DNA of 13,565 nucleotides, taken from positions 1 to 13,565 of the forward strand of contig JAJXTB010000077.1 in NCBI GenBank assembly GCA_021784205.1. Direction: 5' to 3'. Below are positions 1 through 6,376 of the stretch, one piece after another. Both the position numbers and the translations under genes were made by a program. Source of the stretch: Actinomycetes bacterium. Lineage in GTDB: Bacteria; Actinomycetota; Acidimicrobiia; Acidimicrobiales; RAAP-2. The notes under the pieces were generated by a model. That model searched no databases. It worked only from the letters and a program-made list of their open reading frames with translations, and had not been told where the DNA came from. The first letter of the stretch is position 1. Every line of letters begins with the position of its first letter.

Positions 1-540
1 GGCTCCGAGGAACGTCGTGCGCACGTCGGTGGCGACCGTCACGGGGACGGGTAGTCCTCCCGCCTCGCGCAGCACGCGATAGCAGCCCCGACCCGCGTCC
101 GAGGTCGACGTGTCCCCGCAGCCCACGACGACACCTCTCACCCCGAGGCGCGCCGCGGCCAGAATGAGCAGACCCACGCCGTCACTGCTCGCGGCCAGGG
201 CCTGTTCCCCACTGGGGTTCTCGAGCAGGTCTCGACCGACGACGCTCGCCGTCTCGATCACCGCCACCTCGCCCGCGCCGGTGCGCACGAGCGTGAGGGG
301 TGCGTCTCGCGCGTCGCCGAGCGCGCCGACGCTGGCCGCGGTGACGACCTCGCCGTCAAAGGTCGCGGCGAATCCCTCGCCCCCGTCGGAGACGAGGACC
401 GCGTCGCACTCGAGCGAGCGCGCCCGCGCCGCCCGGGCGACGACGTCATTGAGCTCGCGCGCCGCGGCGCTGGCGCGAAACTTGTCGAAGGCCGCGACGA
501 CGTGGCCGCGCCGCACCGAGGTGGGTGGGGTGCCGCTCAC
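1..540 (-). CDS. Glycerate kinase-family protein (partial, C-terminus beyond window)
   Basis: This would phosphorylate D-glycerate with ATP in the cytoplasm, feeding glycerate into lower glycolysis. The 180 residues visible from the GTG at 538-540 follow the glycerate kinase family (GarK/GlxK, PF02595). An N-terminal strand-loop VVAAFDKFRAS (14-24) matches the family's APDSFKGS. SDGGEG (51-56) matches ADGGEG. GCGDTSTSDAG (140-150) lies where the family has the glycine-rich GGSATNDGG. TDV..FLGA (171-180) matches the CDV.NPLLG segment. The fit is colinear, but the phosphate-loop and first-loop residues are altered, so this is a divergent member and the substrate is uncertain. The gene runs off the left edge with no stop. 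The GTG start overlaps the upstream gene's TGA in a GTGA tetranucleotide, which suggests translational coupling and fixes the start; there is no clear Shine-Dalgarno. Confidence 0.75.
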   Translation of the reverse strand, partial: MSGTPPTSVRRGHVVAAFDKFRASAAARELNDVVARAARARSLECDAVLVSDGGEGFAATFDGEVVTAASVGALGDARDAPLTLVRTGAGEVAVIETASVVGRDLLENPSGEQALAASSDGVGLLILAAARLGVRGVVVGCGDTSTSDAGRGCYRVLREAGGLPVPVTVATDVRTTFLGA

Positions 541-800
541 CAGAGCGGCGAGAGCAGGGGGGTCGCGACGCCGAGGACGAGAAGGACGACGATGACCCAC
601 ACGAGCACGCGACCCGCGCGGCTGCGGCCCGCTCGCGAGGCGAGGACCCACTCCTGTTGAGCCAGGCCCGCGGGGCTGAAGGGGTCGGCCTCGAAGCCCG
701 AACCCGCGACGGGCCACATGATGGGGGGTGGGTCGTTCGCACCCGGGGTGTCGGCGCGCGCCCCCGCTCGCGCGTTGCGAGGTGGGCGCCGGTTCGTCAC
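537..800 (-). CDS. Small C-terminally anchored membrane protein, function unknown
   Basis: I do not recognise this 87-residue protein. Its first 60 residues are polar, with Pro/Arg/Ala-rich stretches and a WPVAGSGFEADPFSP segment around 29-43. One strong hydrophobic helix, roughly 65-84 (VLVWVIVVLLVLGVATPLL), follows an Arg-rich stretch and ends two or three residues before the C-terminus. That suggests a tail-anchored protein with the Arg-rich side in the cytoplasm. The GTG start at 800 is supported by a TAGGCT -10 box (809-814) a few bases upstream. A shorter start at the ATG at 717-719 would give a 60-residue protein. It overlaps the glycerate kinase-like gene by 4 nt, so the two form an operon, and it is divergent from the Rieske gene. 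The coupled overlap is the best evidence that it is real. Confidence 0.6.
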   Translation of the reverse strand: MTNRRPPRNARAGARADTPGANDPPPIMWPVAGSGFEADPFSPAGLAQQEWVLASRAGRSRAGRVLVWVIVVLLVLGVATPLLSPLW

Positions 801-808
801 TGACGCTC

Positions 809-814
809 AGCCTA
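809..814 (-). promoter_or_regulatory. -10 box for the minus-strand membrane protein/kinase operon
   Basis: On the minus strand this reads TAGGCT, matching the actinobacterial TAnnnT -10 consensus, and ends 8 nt before the GTG at 800. Transcription would start within about 2 nt of the start codon. It lies back to back with the Rieske gene's promoter in a 49-bp divergent spacer. Confidence 0.45.
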
Positions 815-837
815 CGGCGACGGCCGCGGCGATCACG

Positions 838-843
838 TATCTT
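838..843 (+). promoter_or_regulatory. -10 box of leaderless Rieske oxygenase transcript
   Basis: TATCTT occupies exactly -12 to -7 relative to the GTG at 850, so the predicted transcript begins at the start codon. There is no Shine-Dalgarno before that GTG, as expected for a leaderless mRNA. This decides the start over the upstream in-frame ATG at 718, which would place about 44 low-complexity residues before the conserved fold and overlap the divergent gene. Confidence 0.6.
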
Positions 844-849
844 GTGCGG

Positions 850-1863
850 GTGCGTCCGCTCACCAACACCACTCCCGCGCTGCGACGCGCCTGGCACGCC
901 CTGTGTCGCGCCGACGAGGTGACGAGCACGCCGCGTTCCTTCGTCCTCCTCGGCGAGCGCTACGTCGCGTACCGTTCGAGCGAGGGTCGGGCGGTCATCT
1001 TCTACGACCGGTGCCCGCACCGCTTCGCGCCGCTGTCGATGGGCACCTGCGAGGGCGCGGCGCTGCGCTGCGCGTACCACGGGTGGGTCTTTGACGAGAC
1101 GGGCCGCTGCGTGGAGATTCCCGCGCTGGGTAGCGGCGCGACTTTGCCGGCGCGCGCCCAACTCGCGGGGCCGGCCGCGGTGCTCGAGTCGCACTCGATG
1201 ATCTTCGTCGCGCCCGAGGCGCCCCTCACGCCGACGCCGTATCTCGCCGCGGCGGCGGACCCCGCGTTCATGCGCGGCGACCTCGAGGTCATCGAGACGC
1301 GCGCGAGCGCGGCGCTGCTCGCCGACAACTTCCTCGATATGGCCCACTTTCCCTTCGTCCACGCGGGCACCTTCGGCGCCGAGGAGGCGCGTGAGGTGCC
1401 GAACTACCACGTCTCGCGCGACGGCTACTCCTTCGAGGCCACCTACGAGCACGACTTCGCCCACCGCGAGGACCCCGGCGTCGCGGCCGGAATACGGCCC
1501 CTCGTCCAGCGCCGGCGCCTGAGCTATCGCTACATCGCTCCCTTCCACCTGGAACTGGCGATCGACTTTCTCGACGCGGGCGGCACGAACGTCATTGGCT
1601 TCTTCCTCGCGCCCGTCGATGACGAGACCGTTCGCATCTACTCGAGCTTGTGGCGCAACGACCTCGGCGGGTCTGAGGAGCGAATGAGAGAGGCCGTCGA
1701 CTTCGAAGTGGCGGTCATCGACGAGGACCTGCGACTGCAGTCGGCCATGACGTCGCTCTCGATGCCCCTCGACGTGACGGCCGAGGTGCACACGCGCGCT
1801 GACAAGATCACCGTCGAGTTGCGTCGGGTGCTCGCGGACTTCGTGAACGAGGCGACCAGCTGA
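850..1863 (+). CDS. Rieske non-heme iron oxygenase, catalytic (alpha) subunit
   Basis: This 337-residue protein is the oxygenase component of a two- or three-component Rieske system, using reduced electrons and O2 to hydroxylate or demethylate an aromatic or sterol-like substrate in the cytoplasm. The Rieske [2Fe-2S] motif is complete: C55-P-H57 and C74-x2-H77, followed by GW. The mononuclear iron site is the family's DNFLDxAHxPFVH segment, giving H166 and H171, with an Asp near 291-293 (VIDEDL) as the likely third ligand. Length and architecture fit the VanA / chlorophyllide oxygenase / KshA-like branch rather than the larger naphthalene-dioxygenase alpha subunits. No ferredoxin or reductase gene lies in the window, so the redox partner must be encoded elsewhere. 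The TGA abuts the stop of the convergent CDF gene with no spacer. The substrate cannot be told from sequence. Confidence 0.9.
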   Translation: MRPLTNTTPALRRAWHALCRADEVTSTPRSFVLLGERYVAYRSSEGRAVIFYDRCPHRFAPLSMGTCEGAALRCAYHGWVFDETGRCVEIPALGSGATLPARAQLAGPAAVLESHSMIFVAPEAPLTPTPYLAAAADPAFMRGDLEVIETRASAALLADNFLDMAHFPFVHAGTFGAEEAREVPNYHVSRDGYSFEATYEHDFAHREDPGVAAGIRPLVQRRRLSYRYIAPFHLELAIDFLDAGGTNVIGFFLAPVDDETVRIYSSLWRNDLGGSEERMREAVDFEVAVIDEDLRLQSAMTSLSMPLDVTAEVHTRADKITVELRRVLADFVNEATS

Positions 1864-2763
1864 TCAGTGGGTGCGCGTCTCGTGCTCGAGATGGCGCGGC
1901 GGTTCGAGCTGGAAGGTCGAGTGCTCGACGTCGAAGTGGCCCGCGAGGCACGTCTGTAGCTTGTCGAGCAGCGCGGGCACGAGGCCGTCGTGAAAGCAGG
2001 ACTCGTCGATGACGACGTGCGCCGAGAGCACGGGCAGACCCGACGTCACCGTCCACACGTGCAGGTCGTGGACGTCGAGGACGTGATCGACGCCACGTAG
2101 GTGCTCGCGCACGTCGTCGAGGTTGACGTCCTCGGGCGCCGCCTCGAGCAAGATGCGACCCGAGGCGCGCAGCAGCCCCCACGACGCCTTCGCCATGAGG
2201 GCGACGACGATCAGAGAGGCGATCGCGTCGGCGCGCGCGTAGTTCGTCGTCATGATCACGACGCCGGCGATGATGGTCGCGAGGAAGGCGTAGAGGTCGG
2301 TGAGGATGTGTTGGAAGGCTCCCTCGACGTTGAGGCTCTCGCGCGAGCCTCGCGCGAGGACTCTGGCGGCCACGACGTTCACCACGACGCCCACGCCGGC
2401 GACCGCGACGACGGCGCCGCCGTGCACCGAGAGTGGGTGCACGAGTCGACTGATCGACTCTGCGAGGATGATGCCGGCGACGACGAGAAGCGTCACGCCG
2501 TTGAGCGCGGCCGAGAGGATCTCCGCGCGCACGAGGCCGAAGGTCCACTTGCCCCCGGCGGGTCGCGACGCGAGACTCGCGGCCCACAGCGACGCCGCGA
2601 GGGCCCCGGCGTCGGTGAGCATGTGTCCGGCGTCGGCGAACAGTGCGAGGGAGTGGGCGGCGATCGCCACGACGACTTCCATCGCCATGAACGCGAGGAT
2701 CAAGTACAGCGCGGCGCGAAGATGGCGCGTGTCGCCAGCGTGGGCGTGTGAGTCCTGACCCAC
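1864..2763 (-). CDS. Cation diffusion facilitator (Zn/Cd/Co efflux), CzcD-like
   Basis: This 299-residue inner-membrane transporter would export Zn2+ (possibly Cd2+ or Co2+) in exchange for protons. It has the CDF layout: six hydrophobic segments across about 15-195, then a cytoplasmic ferredoxin-like domain of about 90 residues. The transport site is readable as H47-x3-D51 in TM2 (HMLTD) and H152-x3-D156 in TM5 (HILTD). The N-terminus carries HAHAGDTRH and the C-terminus ends in His-containing HLEHETRTH, typical metal-chelating tails. The GTG start immediately follows the TGA of the upstream ArsR gene (0 nt), so the pair is one operon and translation is probably coupled. Co-transcription with a zinc-type ArsR sensor supports Zn/Cd as the cargo; the exact ion is inferred. 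Confidence 0.93.
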   Translation of the reverse strand: MGQDSHAHAGDTRHLRAALYLILAFMAMEVVVAIAAHSLALFADAGHMLTDAGALAASLWAASLASRPAGGKWTFGLVRAEILSAALNGVTLLVVAGIILAESISRLVHPLSVHGGAVVAVAGVGVVVNVVAARVLARGSRESLNVEGAFQHILTDLYAFLATIIAGVVIMTTNYARADAIASLIVVALMAKASWGLLRASGRILLEAAPEDVNLDDVREHLRGVDHVLDVHDLHVWTVTSGLPVLSAHVVIDESCFHDGLVPALLDKLQTCLAGHFDVEHSTFQLEPPRHLEHETRTH

Positions 2764-3117
2764 TCAGGGCCCCACGCGGTGAGTGGACTCGTCGATCGGC
2801 TCGTCGCTCGCGACGTGATCGGCGTGAAAGAGCGCCTCCTCGACGAGTCCGCGCACGTGGGGGTGGTCGAGGGAGTAGTGCAGACGCGTGCCGTCGCGGC
2901 GCACACTCACCAGCCGCGCGAGGCGCAACTTCGCGAGGTGCTGGGAGACGCCCGCCGGATTGAGCGAGAGTTGGGCGGCGAGTTCATTCACCGAGTGCTC
3001 ACCGTTGAGCAGGGCCCAGATGATGCGCAGGCGCGTCTTGTCGGCCATCAGTTTGAAGGTGGTCACGGCGACGTCGAACTGGCGATCGCGAGGTTCACTT
3101 ACTATCTGCGTAGGCAC
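2764..3117 (-). CDS. ArsR/SmtB-family metal-sensing repressor (CzrA/SmtB-like)
   Basis: This 117-residue winged-helix repressor probably releases DNA on binding Zn2+ or a related ion and so switches on the CDF exporter that follows. MADKTRLRIIWALLNGEHSVNELA (24-47) and the recognition region LNPAGVSQHLAKLRLARLVSVRRDGTRLHYSL are typical of the family. The last helix carries the alpha5 metal site in the CzrA/SmtB spacing: H85, H87, H98 and H101. CzrA has Asp at the first of these, so here an all-His set replaces D-H-H-H. There is no alpha3 cysteine box, which argues against an As/Cd-type sensor of the CadC/ArsR kind. The GTG start coincides with the predicted transcription start of a leaderless mRNA and is overlapped by an inverted repeat that is probably its own operator. 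Confidence 0.92.
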   Translation of the reverse strand: MPTQIVSEPRDRQFDVAVTTFKLMADKTRLRIIWALLNGEHSVNELAAQLSLNPAGVSQHLAKLRLARLVSVRRDGTRLHYSLDHPHVRGLVEEALFHADHVASDEPIDESTHRVGP

Positions 3118-3124
3118 GCAGATA
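3103..3124. promoter_or_regulatory. Probable ArsR operator (perfect 8-6-8 inverted repeat)
   Basis: The arms TATCTGCG (3103-3110) and CGCAGATA (3117-3124) are perfect reverse complements separated by six bases. The 22-bp element covers roughly -7 to +15 of the arsR transcript, including its GTG start codon, so a bound dimer would block RNA polymerase. Size and symmetry fit ArsR/SmtB operators. Part of the left arm is coding sequence (residues 3-5 of the regulator). Confidence 0.75.
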
Positions 3125-3129
3125 GAGTA
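3124..3129 (-). promoter_or_regulatory. -10 box of leaderless arsR-CDF operon
   Basis: On the minus strand this reads TACTCT and sits exactly at -12 to -7 from the GTG (3115-3117). The plus strand of nearly the same bases, TAGAGT at 3123-3128, is itself a TAnnnT match that could serve the ppsA gene, giving two back-to-back -10 boxes at the operator's edge. Confidence 0.55.
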
Positions 3130-3216
3130 CTGGCTCCGGTCGCCACCGGGACATTTGGCTCTGGCGGGGGCGCGAGCCCCGCGACAAGATGCACGTAGGC
3201 GCTTTCAACAGTGATC

Positions 3217-3220
3217 GGAG
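3217..3220 (+). promoter_or_regulatory. Ribosome binding site deciding the ppsA start
   Basis: GGAG lies 7 nt before the GTG at 3228, good Shine-Dalgarno spacing. The upstream ATG at 3189 has no comparable site and would add 13 residues before the conserved N-terminus. The leader also holds a G+C hairpin (GGGGC-GCGA-GCCCC, within about 3164-3182). Confidence 0.55.
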
Positions 3221-3227
3221 ACCGGAC

Positions 3228-5504
3228 GTGGACTTCGTACGGTGGTTTGAGAACATTCGCATCGCCGACGCCCCCCTGGTGGGTGGCAAGGGCGCCAACT
3301 TGGGCGAACTGACCCAGGGCCACCTCCCGGTGCCGCCGGGCTTCGTCGTCACCTCGGACGCCTACCGTTACGCCCTGGAGCACGCGGGCATTGTCGACGC
3401 CCTCGCGGGGGCGCTCGCGGATGTCAACGTCGAGAGCACCGCTGACCTCTCGCGCGCCTCGCGCGAGGCCCAGGACCTCCTGCACCGACTCGAACTGCCC
3501 GACGATCTCGCCGCGGCGATTCTCGACGCCTACCACCGACTCGGTGAGGGCTCGCGCGTCGCGGTGCGTTCCTCGGGCACGGGCGAAGATGCGGGTGACA
3601 CATCCTTCGCCGGCATGAACGTCACGTTCACCAACGTGGCCGGTGACGCCGATGTGCTCGTGAGCGTTAAGGACTGCTGGGCGTCGCTCTACGGCGCGCG
3701 GGTGATCTCCTATCGCATCACGCGCGAGATCGGCGAGGTTCCCGCGATGGGGGTCGTGATTCAGACGATGATCCCCTCAGAGAGGTCCGGCGTCATGTTC
3801 ACCGCCGACCCCTCGACCGGGGACACCAGCCACATCGTCATCGAGGGCGCGTTCGGTCAGGGCGAGGTCGTGGTCTCGGGCCAGGTCGAGCCCGACACCT
3901 ACGTCGTGGCCAAGGCCGGGCCCCGCTTGTTGCACGTGCGCGTAGGCACCAAGGAGTTCAAGGTCGTGCGCGGTTCCGACGGTGCGGACCTGCGAGTGGA
4001 CTTGGGGCCGAGCGAGGCGAGCCAGCGCGTGCTCAGCGACGACGAGGCCCTCGCCGTCGCGCGCCTGGGCCTGGCGACCGAGGCGCACTACGGCGCGCCC
4101 CAGGACACCGAGTGGGCGATGGCGGGCGGCGAGATCTACCTCGTGCAGTCGCGGCCCATCACCACCCTTGCCAGTCGCGTCGCACCCGAGGCGCCGGCGA
4201 GTGGGCGACTGCTCCTCCAGGGCCTCGCCGCCTCCAGCGGCCGGGCGGCCGGTCCGGTACGCATCCTCGCCTCGGCCGACGAGGGCGACCAGTTCGTCTC
4301 GGGCGAGATCCTCGTCGCGCACATGACGAGCCCCGACTGGGTACCGATCATGCGCCGGGCTGGCGCGCTCGTGACCGACGGCGGCGGCATGACCTGTCAC
4401 GCCGCCATTGTCTCGCGCGAGCTCGGCGTGCCGTGCGTGGTGGGCGCGCGCAACGCCACGACGGTGCTGCGCGACGGCGAAGTCATCACCGTCGACGGCG
4501 CCCAGGGCACAGTCTTCGAGGGCGACCTCACGGCGCAGGCGCCGGTCGTCGCGGTGTCGTCGCCGGCGAGTCACGGCGAACCCGCCGCCCCGCCACTCGC
4601 CACGCGTCTGTACGTGAACCTGGCCTTCGCCGAGCACGCCGAGGAGGTGGCCGCACTCGACGTCGACGGGGTGGGGCTGTTGCGCGCGGAGTTCATGGTG
4701 ACCGACGCGCTCGCCGGCGTGCACCCCAAGCTGCTCATCGAGCGCGGCCAGTCCGCCTCCTTCGTCGAGGCCATGGCCGCTTCACTCACGCGCATCACGC
4801 GCGCTTTTGGCACCCGGCCCGTTGTCTACCGCTCAATCGACTTTCGTTCCAACGAGTTCGCCAAGTTAGAGGGCGGGGACCGCTTCGAGCCAGTCGAGGA
4901 GAATCCGATGATCGGCTATCGGGGCTGCTACCGCTACGTGCGCGATCCCGAGGTCTTTAACCTCGAACTCGAGGTGCTGGCCAAGGTCTACGAGGAGACG
5001 CCCAACATCACGTTGATGATTCCCTTCGTGCGCACTCGCTGGGAGCTCGAGGCCTGCCTCGACTTGGTCCATCACAGCCCGCTGGGCGAGGAGATCCCCC
5101 TGTGGGTGATGGCCGAGGTGCCCTCGGTCGCCTATCGCATCCCCGAGTACGCAGCGATGGGGATCTCGGGGGTTTCAATTGGCAGCAATGATCTGACCCA
5201 GCTCATGCTGGGGGTGGACCGCGACAGCCAGATCTGCGACGAGCTCTTTGACGAGTCTGACGCGGCCGTTCTGGACACGATCGGTCGCATCATCGAGCAA
5301 AGTCACGCGGCCGGTATCACGTCATCTCTCTGCGGCCAGGCGCCGTCGAATCACCCGGAGTTCGCCGAGCACCTCGTGCGATTGGGGATCACGTCGGTGT
5401 CGGTGAACCCCGACGCGGTCGATAAGGTCCGCCACTCCCTGGCGCGCGCGGAGTGGCGACTCCTGCTCGAGGCCGCGGACCCCCAGCACCGCGCTCGCGC
5501 CTAG
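3228..5504 (+). CDS. ppsA: Phosphoenolpyruvate synthase (pyruvate, water dikinase)
   Basis: This 758-residue cytoplasmic enzyme converts pyruvate, ATP and water to phosphoenolpyruvate, AMP and phosphate, the entry step of gluconeogenesis from pyruvate. E. coli PpsA has 792 residues. Three domains run in order. The N-terminal ATP-grasp domain (about 5-325) has [25 protein letters not shown] and the EWA...[10 protein letters not shown] signature. The swivelling phosphohistidine domain (about 345-450) has [21 protein letters not shown] with catalytic H391. The C-terminal TIM barrel (about 465-750) has [43 protein letters not shown] and [10 protein letters not shown] with catalytic C702. The order and the PPS-type [11 protein letters not shown] motif separate it from pyruvate phosphate dikinase. 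It is divergent from the arsR-CDF operon and is followed by a hairpin. The PEP synthase regulatory kinase gene is absent here. Confidence 0.95.
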   Translation: MDFVRWFENIRIADAPLVGGKGANLGELTQGHLPVPPGFVVTSDAYRYALEHAGIVDALAGALADVNVESTADLSRASREAQDLLHRLELPDDLAAAILDAYHRLGEGSRVAVRSSGTGEDAGDTSFAGMNVTFTNVAGDADVLVSVKDCWASLYGARVISYRITREIGEVPAMGVVIQTMIPSERSGVMFTADPSTGDTSHIVIEGAFGQGEVVVSGQVEPDTYVVAKAGPRLLHVRVGTKEFKVVRGSDGADLRVDLGPSEASQRVLSDDEALAVARLGLATEAHYGAPQDTEWAMAGGEIYLVQSRPITTLASRVAPEAPASGRLLLQGLAASSGRAAGPVRILASADEGDQFVSGEILVAHMTSPDWVPIMRRAGALVTDGGGMTCHAAIVSRELGVPCVVGARNATTVLRDGEVITVDGAQGTVFEGDLTAQAPVVAVSSPASHGEPAAPPLATRLYVNLAFAEHAEEVAALDVDGVGLLRAEFMVTDALAGVHPKLLIERGQSASFVEAMAASLTRITRAFGTRPVVYRSIDFRSNEFAKLEGGDRFEPVEENPMIGYRGCYRYVRDPEVFNLELEVLAKVYEETPNITLMIPFVRTRWELEACLDLVHHSPLGEEIPLWVMAEVPSVAYRIPEYAAMGISGVSIGSNDLTQLMLGVDRDSQICDELFDESDAAVLDTIGRIIEQSHAAGITSSLCGQAPSNHPEFAEHLVRLGITSVSVNPDAVDKVRHSLARAEWRLLLEAADPQHRARA

Positions 5505-5540
5505 GCGACGCCGACGCCCTCGCGGGCAGCCGGCGTCGCC
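5504..5540. terminator. Terminator-like hairpin between convergent genes
   Basis: A perfect 10-bp inverted repeat, GGCGACGCCG (5504-5513) and CGGCGTCGCC (5531-5540), starts at the last base of the ppsA stop codon. The 17-nt loop contains a second small stem, GCCC-TCGC-GGGC (5516-5527). There is no U-run, but it is the only structure between ppsA and the convergent 5547-6020 gene and could end transcription from both sides. Confidence 0.6.
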
Positions 5541-5546
5541 GGCCAC

Positions 5547-6020
5547 CTACAGGTTGCCGCCGATGTAGATCGTGCAGCGAATTCTCAATGGCGAATAAGT
5601 GATCACGCAGTCAATGCTCCAAAACAGTGAGCTGCTCGCCCCGGCCGCTCCGGTTTTCGGCACCACCGTACCCGAGACCGTCCCGCTCAACTGCGGCGAG
5701 GCGATCGGGGCGCTCCAGGTTCCGCTGGAACTCACGGTGGCGTCGCTGGCGTAGGACGTGGCGAAGTTGCTCGAGTTGGCGGCCCAGTGGCCACGCACCG
5801 TCGCGTTGCACCCGCCGGTGGCACCGGCCTTGCCCAGAGCGAGTGACACCGCACCCGACAGTGACGGCGTCGCCGTACCGGTCGCCACGCACGTACTCGT
5901 GCTTAGGTGGGCAGCTCGTGATGCGGCCGAGGACACGCCCGGCACCACGGCGAGAGCGCACACGAGTGTGGCGCTCGCCAGAACGCCCACGATGCGCCGT
6001 GTGTTGAGGAACTTGTTCAT
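5547..6020 (-). CDS. Small secreted protein, function unknown
   Basis: I do not recognise this 157-residue protein. It has a classic Sec signal peptide: MNKFLNTRR, a hydrophobic core to about 28, and a likely cut after SSA (30-32). The mature part is Ser/Thr/Ala/Gly-rich and would be beta-rich. It has four cysteines, C44, C71, C138 and C149, which could form two disulfides outside the cell. The ATG start is well supported by AAAGGGGGG just upstream on the minus strand. A 7-13-7 inverted repeat (6037-6063) lies about 17 bp above the start. It is transcribed convergently with ppsA and divergently from another secreted-protein gene at 6377. No catalytic motif is visible; a structural or surface role is only a guess. 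Confidence 0.75.
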   Translation of the reverse strand: MNKFLNTRRIVGVLASATLVCALAVVPGVSSAASRAAHLSTSTCVATGTATPSLSGAVSLALGKAGATGGCNATVRGHWAANSSNFATSYASDATVSSSGTWSAPIASPQLSGTVSGTVVPKTGAAGASSSLFWSIDCVITYSPLRIRCTIYIGGNL

Positions 6021-6036
6021 AACCCCCCTTTGTCTG

Positions 6037-6063
6037 GTGTCGATTGACGTTTTCGTTCGACAC
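6037..6063. promoter_or_regulatory. Inverted repeat upstream of secreted-protein gene (operator candidate)
   Basis: GTGTCGA (6037-6043) and TCGACAC (6057-6063) are perfect reverse complements, 13 bp apart, and lie 17-43 bp upstream of the minus-strand ATG at 6020. Position and symmetry fit a dimeric regulator site. No dedicated regulator gene is adjacent. Confidence 0.4.
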
Positions 6064-6176
6064 GAGGGGCGGGAATGTCACGTCGTGGCCCGCACGAGCG
6101 CTGAGGCGAACTCAGCCAGGGTTCGTGACCTCGCGCGTCATCACCCTCCCCGATGATCCAGCGAGACTCTCGTCAC

Positions 6177-6193
6177 GGTGAACTTTTTTCACC
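6177..6193. promoter_or_regulatory. Palindrome GGTGAA-N5-TTCACC (operator candidate)
   Basis: Two perfect 6-bp arms, GGTGAA (6177-6182) and TTCACC (6188-6193), flank a five-base T-rich centre. A 17-bp site of this form is typical of dimeric HTH repressor operators. It lies in the divergent spacer, about 157 bp from one start and 184 bp from the other. Confidence 0.4.
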
Positions 6194-6283
6194 ATAACCC
6201 CCGTGGCGGCGCCGCGCTCGTCGAGATGAAGAATCATTCCGCGACTAGCCGGCCCCTCGAAGGTGACTTCGGGCGTCCAATTC

Positions 6284-6307
6284 CCACGGCGCCAAAGGGC
6301 GCCGTGG
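6284..6307. other. Perfect 10-bp stem hairpin with 4-nt loop
   Basis: CCACGGCGCC (6284-6293) and GGCGCCGTGG (6298-6307) enclose the loop AAAG. The stem is strong enough to act as a terminator or RNA structure, yet it lies between divergent genes where neither flanking gene would need a terminator, and no T-run follows on either strand. Its role is unknown. Confidence 0.5.
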
Positions 6308-6350
6308 TGGCTCGCGCGACGAGCGGACGTCAAGGGAGGGTTGATCCTCC

Positions 6351-6371
6351 TAGAGTGAACGTCAAAGGGGG
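6351..6371 (+). promoter_or_regulatory. -10 box and ribosome binding site of the 6377 gene
   Basis: TAGAGT (6351-6356) matches the TAnnnT -10 consensus. AAAGGGGG (6364-6371) is a strong Shine-Dalgarno 5 nt before the GTG at 6377 and fixes that start. The leader would be about 14 nt. No clear -35 is seen. Confidence 0.55.
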
Positions 6372-6376
6372 CCAGG

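Larger units (their letters stand above)
6021..6376. other. Gene-free divergent spacer with several inverted repeats
   Basis: This 356-bp stretch separates two divergent secreted-protein genes. I see no convincing gene: the short frames through it lack a Shine-Dalgarno and resemble no known protein. It holds three perfect inverted repeats, listed separately, and the promoter and ribosome binding site of the 6377 gene at its right end. It is locally richer in A/T than its surroundings around 6181-6200. Confidence 0.6.

Noticed and set aside
718..849. N-terminal extension of the Rieske protein from an ATG at 718
   Set aside because: About 44 low-complexity residues before the conserved fold, overlapping the divergent gene; the leaderless -10 box fits the GTG at 850.
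3189..3227. Longer ppsA start at the ATG at 3189
   Set aside because: No Shine-Dalgarno there, while GGAG is well spaced before the GTG at 3228, which also matches the family's N-terminus.
3777..4960. Long antisense and alternate frames inside ppsA (minus 3777-4724, plus 4112-4960)
   Set aside because: Shadows of a clearly conserved PEP synthase; Arg/His-rich composition and no start signals.
6284..6307. The 24-bp hairpin considered as an IS terminal repeat or attachment site
   Set aside because: No transposase, integrase or second copy of the sequence is present in the window.
6112..6333. A 73-residue minus-strand frame in the divergent spacer
   Set aside because: No Shine-Dalgarno or leaderless -10 at its start, no recognisable motif, and it runs through the perfect 24-bp hairpin.
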